From NCBI RefSeq assembly GCF_000252125.1, contig NZ_AHKF01000014.1, positions 103,786 through 167,785 on the forward strand: a stretch of DNA of 64,000 nt. Reading direction: 5' to 3'. Origin of the DNA: Flavobacterium frigoris PS1. GTDB lineage: Bacteria; Bacteroidota; Bacteroidia; Flavobacteriales; Flavobacteriaceae. Numbering within the stretch: the first letter of the stretch is position 1; each line of letters begins with the position of its first letter. The notes below the pieces were generated by a model, which worked only from the letters and a program-made list of their open reading frames with translations, searched no databases and was not told the DNA's origin. The position numbers and the translations under genes were made by a program. Positions 48,386-55,196 of this stretch are shown here, piece after piece.

Positions 48386-49558
48386 ATGAACGAAGAAGAA
48401 TTTGGTTTTGAAACCGAAGCCATCCGTACCCAATTAGAACGTACGCAATACTTAGAACATTCAGTTCCATTATACTTAACTTCTAGTTTTGTATTTGAAG
48501 ATGCCGAAGACATGCGTGCTTCATTTGCCGAAGAGAAAGACCGAAATATCTATAGCCGTTACAGCAATCCAAACACCAATGAGTTTGTAGAAAAAGTGTG
48601 TAAGATGGAAGGCGCAACGGCTGGTTTTGCCTTTGCCTCTGGAATGGCTGCCGTCTATTCAACCATGGCTGCATTATTGAAATCTGGGGATCATATCGTT
48701 TCTTCTAGTAGTGTTTTTGGGGCGACGCACTCGTTGTTTGTGAATTATTTTCCAAAGTGGAATATCGAAACCTCATATTTTGACATCAATAAGCCAGAAA
48801 CTATTGAAACTTTTATAACTCCTAATACAAAGATTCTTTTTGCGGAATCGCCTACAAATCCAGCGGTCGATATTATTGATTTGGAATTGCTAGGAAATAT
48901 TGCTAAAAAGCATAATTTGATTTTAATAATCGACAACTGTTTTGCAACACCTTATTTACAGCAACCTATAAAATGGGGAGCGCATTTGGTAGTGCATTCT
49001 GCTACAAAGTTAATGGACGGGCAAGGGCGAGTTCTGGGTGGAATAACTGTTGGTGACCCCGAATTGATCCAAAAAATCTATTTGTTTTCTCGACTTACAG
49101 GTCCTTCTTTATCTCCGTTTAATGCTTGGGTATTGTCTAAAAGTTTAGAGACATTAGCGATTCGTTTAGACAGACATTGTGAAAACGCATTAAAAGTAGC
49201 GGAGTTTTTAGAACAGCACCCTAATGTGAATAAGGTGAAATATCCGTTTTTGAAATCGCATCCTCAATATGAAATTGCACAGAAGCAAATGAAATTGGGT
49301 GGTAGTATTGTGGCTTTTGAAATAAAAGGTGGACTAGAAGCGGGAAGAGCATTTTTGGATAGAATAAAACTTTGTTCGCTGTCGCCAAATTTAGGAGATA
49401 CAAGAACTATTGTGACGCATCCAGCATCAACAACACATAGTAAATTATCAGTTGACGAAAGATTAGCGGTAAGTATTACAGATGGTTTAGTACGTGTTTC
49501 AGTAGGATTAGAAACAGTAGCGGATGTTATTGCAGATTTAGAGCAGGCTTTAGCTTAA
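48386..49558 (+). CDS. metZ: O-acyl-homoserine sulfhydrylase, trans-sulfuration family
   Basis: Starting at ATG 48386 (MNEEEFGFETEA) the protein has 390 residues. It is a PLP fold-type I enzyme of the Cys/Met metabolism family: SRYSNPNT, the PLP-binding Lys in HSATKLMDGQ, and THPASTTHSKL near the end. It condenses an O-acylated homoserine, made by the MetX domain upstream, with sulfide to form homocysteine. Whether the donor is acetyl- or succinyl-homoserine cannot be read by eye. Context next to sulfide-producing genes supports direct sulfhydrylation. Confidence 0.93.
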   Translation: MNEEEFGFETEAIRTQLERTQYLEHSVPLYLTSSFVFEDAEDMRASFAEEKDRNIYSRYSNPNTNEFVEKVCKMEGATAGFAFASGMAAVYSTMAALLKSGDHIVSSSSVFGATHSLFVNYFPKWNIETSYFDINKPETIETFITPNTKILFAESPTNPAVDIIDLELLGNIAKKHNLILIIDNCFATPYLQQPIKWGAHLVVHSATKLMDGQGRVLGGITVGDPELIQKIYLFSRLTGPSLSPFNAWVLSKSLETLAIRLDRHCENALKVAEFLEQHPNVNKVKYPFLKSHPQYEIAQKQMKLGGSIVAFEIKGGLEAGRAFLDRIKLCSLSPNLGDTRTIVTHPASTTHSKLSVDERLAVSITDGLVRVSVGLETVADVIADLEQALA

Positions 49559-49577
49559 AGATTTATGAAATTCTATT

Positions 49578-49626
49578 AACGATTTTTGGTTTCAGATTCT
49601 CTGTAAATCAAAAATCGTTTTTTTAT
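49578..49626 (+). terminator. intrinsic terminator after metZ
   Basis: A perfect 11-bp stem AACGATTTTTG / CAAAAATCGTT with a 20-base loop, followed by a T run. Confidence 0.8.
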
Positions 49627-49648
49627 GTGAATTAGATGTAAAATAGCA

Positions 49649-49656
49649 TATTTTTG
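49649..49656 (+). promoter_or_regulatory. candidate -7 promoter element for the rrf2 gene
   Basis: TATTTTTG fits TAnnTTTG, 76 bases before the chosen ATG and downstream of the metZ terminator. No firm -33 element. Confidence 0.35.
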
Positions 49657-49731
49657 TTGTTATTGAACAGTTAAATGATTTTTTTAAATCAGAAATCATT
49701 ATTCTTCAATCAAGAATCAAAAATTTGTACC

Positions 49732-50142
49732 ATGCTTTCAAAGAAAACAAAATACGGAATTAAAGCGTTGACTTTTTTGGCTCGCCAAGAAGATCAAACA
49801 CCGGTCGCTATTGCTGATATTGCAAAAAGCGAAAATATTTCTGTTAAATTTTTAGAAAGTATTTTACTCCTTTTGCGTCATTCCGGTTTTTTGGGTGCCA
49901 AGAAAGGAAAGGGAGGTGGTTATTATTTGATAAAAGACCCGAAAGATATTAATATGGCCAAAGTATATCGTATTCTCGAAGGTCCAATTGCTTTGTTACC
50001 TTGTGCCAGTCATAATTTTTATGAGAAATGTGATGACTGTAAAGATGAGGTGGCCTGCGCAGTACGTAAATTAATGACTGAAGTACGAGACAATACACTG
50101 AAAATCTTAGAAAATAATACGCTGGCAGATATTGCTTTTTAA
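49732..50142 (+). CDS. Rrf2 family transcriptional regulator
   Basis: Starting at ATG 49732 (MLSKKTKYGIKAL) the protein has 136 residues, the usual Rrf2 size. It has an N-terminal winged helix with a recognition helix around ENISVKFLESIL and a wing KKGKGGGYYL. Four Cys follow (Cys91, Cys100, Cys103, Cys109), resembling the Fe-S cluster or thiol-sensing region of IscR and relatives. Its position between methionine and sulfate genes makes it a good candidate for a CymR-like sulfur regulator, possibly binding the motif shared by the tauE and cysH leaders. A longer start at 49675 is unlikely. Confidence 0.9.
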   Translation: MLSKKTKYGIKALTFLARQEDQTPVAIADIAKSENISVKFLESILLLLRHSGFLGAKKGKGGGYYLIKDPKDINMAKVYRILEGPIALLPCASHNFYEKCDDCKDEVACAVRKLMTEVRDNTLKILENNTLADIAF

Positions 50143-50169
50143 GCAATTCGATTAAAGTAAATTGCTGAT

Positions 50170-50218
50170 AAAAAAAGAGACCCTTTTATTGTATTAACAA
50201 TAAAAGGGTCTCTTTTTT
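50170..50218. terminator. bidirectional intrinsic terminator
   Basis: A long perfect stem, AAAAAAGAGACCCTTTTATT (20 shown) continuing GT, pairs with its inverse around an ATTA loop. It lies between the convergent rrf2 and tauE genes. Confidence 0.92.
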
Positions 50219-50236
50219 GAATTTGTAATTAGAAGT

Positions 50237-51025
50237 TTAACCTATGAAAACTAGTTTATAGCCTACAAAAAACAACATTATCGCTATTGCATTTCTAAGG
50301 AATAAATCAGGCACTTTTCCACTTAACATACTTCCTATGAAAATCCCAGGAAGTGATCCTATTAATAGCTGCCCTAGAAGACCTAAATCTAAATTCCCCA
50401 TGGTAGCGTGTCCTAAACCTGCTACAAGAGTTAAAGGGACAGCGTGAGCAATCTCAGTACCAACTAGTCTTGGAGTTGCTAAAATAGGGTATAGGAAAAA
50501 TAAAGTGACCGTTCCTAGAGCTCCTGCGCCTATTGAAGTCAGCGTAACTGTTGCTCCTAGCAATACACCAATGGCAACGGTGAGAACATTTTGTGTTTTA
50601 CTCTCGCTATGAAATTTATCACCAGAATGTTTTTGAGAAATTATCAATAGTTTCTTTTTGAACAAAACCGCTATCGAGGTTAAGAGTAGTGCCCAACCCA
50701 GACTATATTTAATTACTGAGTTTAAAGCAGTGATATCTGTTTTGATACTATGTAAAATCCACAAAGTTAGTAATGCCGCAGGAACACTTCCTAAGGATAG
50801 CCAACCAGTAATGGTCCAGTTGATGTTCTTTTTTTTGTGATGCACGTAAATACCTCCCATTTTTGTAAAAGCCGCGTACAATAGATCAGTACCAACAGCT
50901 GTTGTTGGCGGAATACCAAACCATAACAATATAGGGGTCATCAAAGAGCCGCCTCCTACACCAGTTAAGCCAACAATGAAACCTACAGTTAAACCGGCGA
51001 TGACTAATCCTATTTGAAAATCCAT
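50237..51025 (-). CDS. TauE/SafE family anion transporter
   Basis: The 262-residue protein has about eight membrane helices and the family's two related halves: GLTGVGGGSLMTPIL near residue 19 and GATVTLTSIGAGALGT near 155. Members export sulfite or sulfoacetate or carry other sulfur anions and organic acids; direction cannot be inferred from sequence. Next to the sulfate-reduction cluster and sharing a leader motif with cysH, it is the only transport candidate for sulfate, thiosulfate or sulfite here. Confidence 0.9.
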   Translation of the reverse strand: MDFQIGLVIAGLTVGFIVGLTGVGGGSLMTPILLWFGIPPTTAVGTDLLYAAFTKMGGIYVHHKKKNINWTITGWLSLGSVPAALLTLWILHSIKTDITALNSVIKYSLGWALLLTSIAVLFKKKLLIISQKHSGDKFHSESKTQNVLTVAIGVLLGATVTLTSIGAGALGTVTLFFLYPILATPRLVGTEIAHAVPLTLVAGLGHATMGNLDLGLLGQLLIGSLPGIFIGSMLSGKVPDLFLRNAIAIMLFFVGYKLVFIG

Positions 51026-51063
51026 AAATGAAGTTTTTGGGACAAAATTACAATTATTTTATA

Positions 51064-51085
51064 ATTATCCTATAGGGAAGGTAGA
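51064..51085 (-). promoter_or_regulatory. candidate sulfur operator in the tauE leader
   Basis: The minus strand reads TCTACCTTCCCTATAGGATAAT in two blocks (TCTAC, then CCTATAGGATAAT). It matches the cysH leader motif at 51306-51327 at 16 of 22 positions, in the same orientation relative to the downstream gene, and lies just after a -7-like TATGTTTC. Confidence 0.6.
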
Positions 51086-51266
51086 CTAAGTGAAACATAA
51101 TTGAAAAATTAAATAATTATTAGTGTTTATAGGTTTTAATTAAGAATAATAGTAGCGGAATTAAGATTATTCTTGTATTCAGTAATTTTATTTCCTTAAG
51201 GGCTAACGTGCTTTCGTCGAGTCGCTAAGCTGCTGTTGCCTTTTAATGCAGAAAAGTAATTTTTTG
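51086..51266. other. divergent gap between tauE and cysH
   Basis: AT-rich with no open frame. A short G+C-richer patch at 51198-51242 (GGCTAACGTGC... to TGCTGTTGCC) resembles intergenic repeat debris but could not be matched with confidence. Confidence 0.4.
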
Positions 51267-51297
51267 TTTTGTAGTTTGGAAATAAGTAGTACTTTTG
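51267..51297 (+). promoter_or_regulatory. promoter of the cysH cluster
   Basis: TTTTG (51267-51271), 18 bases, TACTTTTG (51290-51297) fits the Bacteroidota consensus. Transcription should start near 51303, placing the shared 22-bp motif right at the start of the leader. Confidence 0.65.
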
Positions 51298-51305
51298 CGT
51301 AGTAA

Positions 51306-51327
51306 TCTACTAAACCGATAGGGTAAT
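51306..51327 (+). promoter_or_regulatory. candidate sulfur operator in the cysH leader
   Basis: The site reads TCTAC, TAAA, CCGATAGGGTAAT. With the tauE site it defines TCTACnnnnCCnATAGGnTAAT. Its position at the predicted transcription start suits a repressor site or an RNA-level signal. Confidence 0.6.
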
Positions 51328-51350
51328 GGATTTTATAAAAAAATGATACA

Positions 51351-52052
51351 ATGAGTACAGCAATAGTTCAAATAGTAATAGAGAAAACAAAAGACTTCAC
51401 AATTGAAGAAACTTTTGCTTTTTTGGCAAATGAATATAAAGATAAAGTGGTGTTTTCGACGTCTTTTGGACAAGAAGACCAAGTGATAACGGCTTTAATT
51501 GCTAAAAGTGATGCGGAAATTAAAATTTTTACTTTAGATACAGGTCGTTTGTTTCAAGAAACCTATGATGTTTTTCACAAAACATTAAAGAAGTATAAAA
51601 AACACATTGAAGTTTATTTTCCTGAAGCGACTGATGTTCAAAATCTTTTGAATGCAAAAGGACCAAATAGCTTTTACGAGTCGGTTGAAAATAGAAAAGA
51701 GTGTTGTTTTATTCGAAAAGTAGCGCCATTAACCAAAGCTTTAAAAGGAAATTCAGTTTGGATTACAGGTTTAAGAGCTGAGCAATCAGAAAATAGAAAT
51801 GATTTAGATCTTTTTGAATACGATGCGAAGTTCGAAATTATCAAATTCAATCCATTATTAAAATGGACTTTGAAAGAAGTTGAGGATTATTTAGAAGAAA
51901 ATAATGTACCACAAAATGCATTGCACAAAAAAGGATTTGTAAGCATTGGATGTGCACCTTGTACCAGAGCAATTGCAGAGGGTGAAGATATAAGAGCAGG
52001 AAGATGGTGGTGGGAATCAAGTCATAAAGAATGTGGGTTGCACCAGAAGTAA
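51351..52052 (+). CDS. cysH: adenylylsulfate (APS) reductase, [4Fe-4S] type
   Basis: The 233-residue protein has a PP-loop-like STSFGQEDQV, LDTGRLF (Arg here is typical of APS rather than PAPS use), a Cys pair at 118-119 (KECCFIRK), a second pair at 201 and 204 (GCAPC) and the catalytic Cys228 in ECGLH. The four paired Cys hold a [4Fe-4S] cluster in APS reductases. It reduces APS to sulfite with thioredoxin, so no APS kinase is needed, and none is found here. It is first in the sulfate cluster. Confidence 0.95.
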   Translation: MSTAIVQIVIEKTKDFTIEETFAFLANEYKDKVVFSTSFGQEDQVITALIAKSDAEIKIFTLDTGRLFQETYDVFHKTLKKYKKHIEVYFPEATDVQNLLNAKGPNSFYESVENRKECCFIRKVAPLTKALKGNSVWITGLRAEQSENRNDLDLFEYDAKFEIIKFNPLLKWTLKEVEDYLEENNVPQNALHKKGFVSIGCAPCTRAIAEGEDIRAGRWWWESSHKECGLHQK

Positions 52053-52132
52053 TTATAAATTGTGAATTATAAATTATAAATGATTGTTGGAATCTTTAAA
52101 TTCTTAAATCATTTAATCTTAAAATAATAAAA

Positions 52133-53032
52133 ATGAGTTCAATATTAAAAACAAACGCATTAGAAAGCGAAGCAATATACATTTTCAGAGAAGTTATTTC
52201 TCAATTTGATAAGCCTGTATTGCTTTTTTCTGGAGGGAAAGATTCAATTACCTTGGTAAGATTAGCACAAAAAGCATTTTTCCCTGCTAAAATTCCTTTT
52301 CCATTATTGCACATAGATACAGGTCATAATTTTCCAGAAACTATTGAATTTAGAGATCGATTGGTTAAAGAATTAGGATTAGAGTTAATCGTTCGAAATG
52401 TGCAAGATGCTATTGACGAAGGTAAAGTAGTAGAAGAAACTGGAAAATATTCTAGTAGAAATAGTTTGCAAACTACCACTTTACTTGATGCGATTGAGGA
52501 ATTCAAGTTTGATGCTTGTATTGGTGGTGCACGTAGAGATGAAGAAAAAGCTAGAGCTAAAGAACGTATTTTCTCGGTTCGTGATGACTTTGGTCAATGG
52601 GATGAAAAAAATCAACGTCCTGAATTGTTTGATTTATTGAATGGTAAAATTGAAAACGGACAAAACGTACGTGTTTTTCCTATTTCAAACTGGACAGAAT
52701 TAGATGTTTGGAGTTATATCGAACAAGAACAAATCGAGATTCCATCCATTTATTTTTCACATAAACGTAAAGTTTTTTTAAGAGATGGTATGATTTGGTC
52801 GCACTCTCCATTTGTTTACCAAGAAGAAAATGAAGAAATCGAAGAACGCATTGTTCGTTTTAGAACAGTTGGAGATATGAGTTGTACAGCGGCAGTTGAC
52901 TCACATGCTGCAACAATTTCAGAAGTTGTAGGTGAAATTAGAATGTCTACTATATCAGAGAGAGGTGCTAGAATTGATGACAAACGTTCTGAGGCAGCAA
53001 TGGAGAAAAGAAAACAACAAGGGTACTTTTAG
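52133..53032 (+). CDS. cysD: sulfate adenylyltransferase subunit 2
   Basis: The 299-residue protein has the PP-loop SGGKDSI near residue 35, GGARRDEEKARAKER and the terminal GYF. It adenylates sulfate to APS, driven by the CysN GTPase. Its stop is one base before the ATG of the DUF2490 gene, which separates it from cysN. Confidence 0.96.
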   Translation: MSSILKTNALESEAIYIFREVISQFDKPVLLFSGGKDSITLVRLAQKAFFPAKIPFPLLHIDTGHNFPETIEFRDRLVKELGLELIVRNVQDAIDEGKVVEETGKYSSRNSLQTTTLLDAIEEFKFDACIGGARRDEEKARAKERIFSVRDDFGQWDEKNQRPELFDLLNGKIENGQNVRVFPISNWTELDVWSYIEQEQIEIPSIYFSHKRKVFLRDGMIWSHSPFVYQEENEEIEERIVRFRTVGDMSCTAAVDSHAATISEVVGEIRMSTISERGARIDDKRSEAAMEKRKQQGYF

Positions 53033-53033
53033 C

Positions 53034-53765
53034 ATGAAGTTCTTGAAAATCCTTTGCGGTATATTTCTTTTTAGTATTGGTATAAATGCACAAACAGAGA
53101 AAAAGATTGACAAACAAAGCTTACTCTGGACACGATATTGCAATCAGCTGGAATTAAATAACAAATGGTCTGTTCATACTGAGGTTGATAATAGGATTTT
53201 TATAAATCCAGTAACGCAAAATATTTTTGTGAGTCGGGTTCAAGTTAGAGATAAGGTCACAGATAAGGTAGAGTTAGGAGCAGGTTTTGCTTATTTCTCA
53301 GTGGCAACACAAGATCCTGATATTAAAACTGGTTTTCATATTCCCGAATATCGTTTGCAGCAAGATGCAACCGTGAGGCAAACTTTAGGAAAAGTGAATT
53401 TGACGCATCGGTACATGATAGAAGAACGATTTGTTCACAAGGCGAGTAAAGTAATGCTTGAAGATGGAACTACGTTTTATCTCAGATTTAGATATCGTAT
53501 TCAAGGAGATTATACTTTTTGGAAAAAAGAAAAACAATATCTAAAAGGAATTCTATCCGATGAAATAATGATTAATGGCGGAAACAAAATTATCAAAAAC
53601 ACATTTGATCAAAACCGAGTTTATGTAGCAATGCAAGTAGGAGTGAGTCCAGCAGTTGCATTAGAATTAGGTTACTTAAATAGTTTTCAAGAAAGAGCAA
53701 ACGGAATAGATTATTTTAATAGAGATATCATCAGATTTAGTTTCATTCATAAAGTTAAGATATAA
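53034..53765 (+). CDS. DUF2490 outer-membrane protein
   Basis: Starting at ATG 53034 the protein has 243 residues with a signal peptide (ending SIGINAQ) and a DUF2490 barrel-like body (SLLWTRYCNQLELNNKW, FNRDIIRFSFIHKVKI). The family has no known biochemical function. It lies between cysD and cysN, starting one base after cysD, so it is almost certainly co-expressed with sulfate activation; a role in sulfur-compound uptake across the outer membrane is a guess. The frame is open upstream inside cysD, but that part has no signal peptide. Confidence 0.83.
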   Translation: MKFLKILCGIFLFSIGINAQTEKKIDKQSLLWTRYCNQLELNNKWSVHTEVDNRIFINPVTQNIFVSRVQVRDKVTDKVELGAGFAYFSVATQDPDIKTGFHIPEYRLQQDATVRQTLGKVNLTHRYMIEERFVHKASKVMLEDGTTFYLRFRYRIQGDYTFWKKEKQYLKGILSDEIMINGGNKIIKNTFDQNRVYVAMQVGVSPAVALELGYLNSFQERANGIDYFNRDIIRFSFIHKVKI

Positions 53766-53883
53766 TACAGACTAAGTAATCTGTAGATAAAATAAAAAAT
53801 AAAACAGTCAGATTTAAAAGTTTGTATAGCGATATTCAATGAAACTTGAAACGGTAAACTTTTAAACTTTAAACAAAAAACAA

Positions 53884-55128
53884 ATGGAAGTTTTAAAAAT
53901 AGCAACAGCAGGAAGTGTAGATGACGGGAAAAGTACATTAATCGGGAGATTATTATACGATACACAATCTTTGACAACAGATAAACTGGAAGCAATAGAA
54001 AAAAGTAGCAAGCAAAAAGGATACGATTATTTAGATTTTTCTTTGGCTACTGATGGTTTAGTTGCTGAGAGAGAACAAGGAATCACGATTGACGTAGCGC
54101 ATATTTACTTTTCGACTGCTAAGAAAAGTTACATTATTGCTGATACTCCAGGTCACGTTGAGTATACGCGTAACATGGTGACAGGAGCTTCAACTTCGCA
54201 AGTATCTATTATTTTAATTGATGCTCGTAAAGGAGTAATTGAGCAAACGTACCGTCACTTTTTTATCAATAATTTATTGAGAGTTAAAGAGGTAATTGTT
54301 GCTGTTAATAAAATGGACTTGGTTGATTATTCGGAAAAAGTTTATAATAAAATCAAAGCCGACTTTAAAGCGCTAAATGCAAAAAGTACTTTCAAAGAAC
54401 AAAACGTAAGTTACATTCCGTTGAGTGCTTTGACGGGAGATAATGTTGTTGAATCATTAGGAGGAATGCCCTGGTATGAAGGCCAAACAATCCTAGAACA
54501 CCTAGAAGCTTTAGAGCCAGCAGATGTTTATGAAAAAGGAAAGGCACGTTTTCCGGTACAAACTGTTATCCGACCAAAAACAGAAGAATACCATGATTTT
54601 AGAGGATATGCTGGAAAATTATATGGGAACAATATTAAAGTTGGAGATGCTGTAACAGTATTACCTTCTTTAACTGAATCGAAAGTAACTAATATCCACT
54701 TTTTTGATCAACAATTTGATGAAGCTTCAGTTGGTTCATCGATTACAATTGAATTAGAAAATGATATTAATGTGACTAGAGGTGATATGATCGTAAAATC
54801 ATCTGAATTGCCTAAAGTGGAGAAAGACATCAATACAACAGTATGCTGGATGGACACTAAAAAGTTGGTTCCAGGGGCAAAGTATTTTGTGCAACACAAC
54901 ACCAACAGAGTTTTGGCCAAAATTGACAGCGTGAAAAACGTAATTGCCACTGATTTCTCAGGAACTACAGAAGCAACTCAATTAGCAATTAACGAAATAG
55001 GAGAAGTAAACATCAAGTTAAGCAAAGCAATTTATTTTGATGCTTACAACGATAATAAATCAAATGGTGCCTTTATCTTAATTGATGCGGCAACCAATAC
55101 AACAGCGGGAGTTGGATTTATCCGTTAG
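53884..55128 (+). CDS. cysN: sulfate adenylyltransferase subunit 1 (GTPase)
   Basis: The 414-residue protein is an EF-Tu-like GTPase: GSVDDGKSTLIG, ADTPGHVEYTRNM and VNKMDL are visible, followed by two beta-barrel domains. It couples GTP hydrolysis to APS formation by CysD. It ends without a CysC kinase domain, which fits the APS-reducing CysH. A 118-base gap with AACTTGAAAC-type repeats separates it from the DUF2490 gene. Confidence 0.96.
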   Translation: MEVLKIATAGSVDDGKSTLIGRLLYDTQSLTTDKLEAIEKSSKQKGYDYLDFSLATDGLVAEREQGITIDVAHIYFSTAKKSYIIADTPGHVEYTRNMVTGASTSQVSIILIDARKGVIEQTYRHFFINNLLRVKEVIVAVNKMDLVDYSEKVYNKIKADFKALNAKSTFKEQNVSYIPLSALTGDNVVESLGGMPWYEGQTILEHLEALEPADVYEKGKARFPVQTVIRPKTEEYHDFRGYAGKLYGNNIKVGDAVTVLPSLTESKVTNIHFFDQQFDEASVGSSITIELENDINVTRGDMIVKSSELPKVEKDINTTVCWMDTKKLVPGAKYFVQHNTNRVLAKIDSVKNVIATDFSGTTEATQLAINEIGEVNIKLSKAIYFDAYNDNKSNGAFILIDAATNTTAGVGFIR

Positions 55129-55196
55129 TTTTTGGCTTTAGCCAATAAAAAATCCACATTTAAGAATTATAGCGTGTAGCTAATAAGCCAATACAA

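Noticed and set aside
51198..51242. Possible sixth copy of the dispersed palindromic repeat in the tauE-cysH gap
   Set aside because: It shares only short words (GGCTAACG, GCTGCTGTTGCC); no stem-loop or end motif could be aligned.
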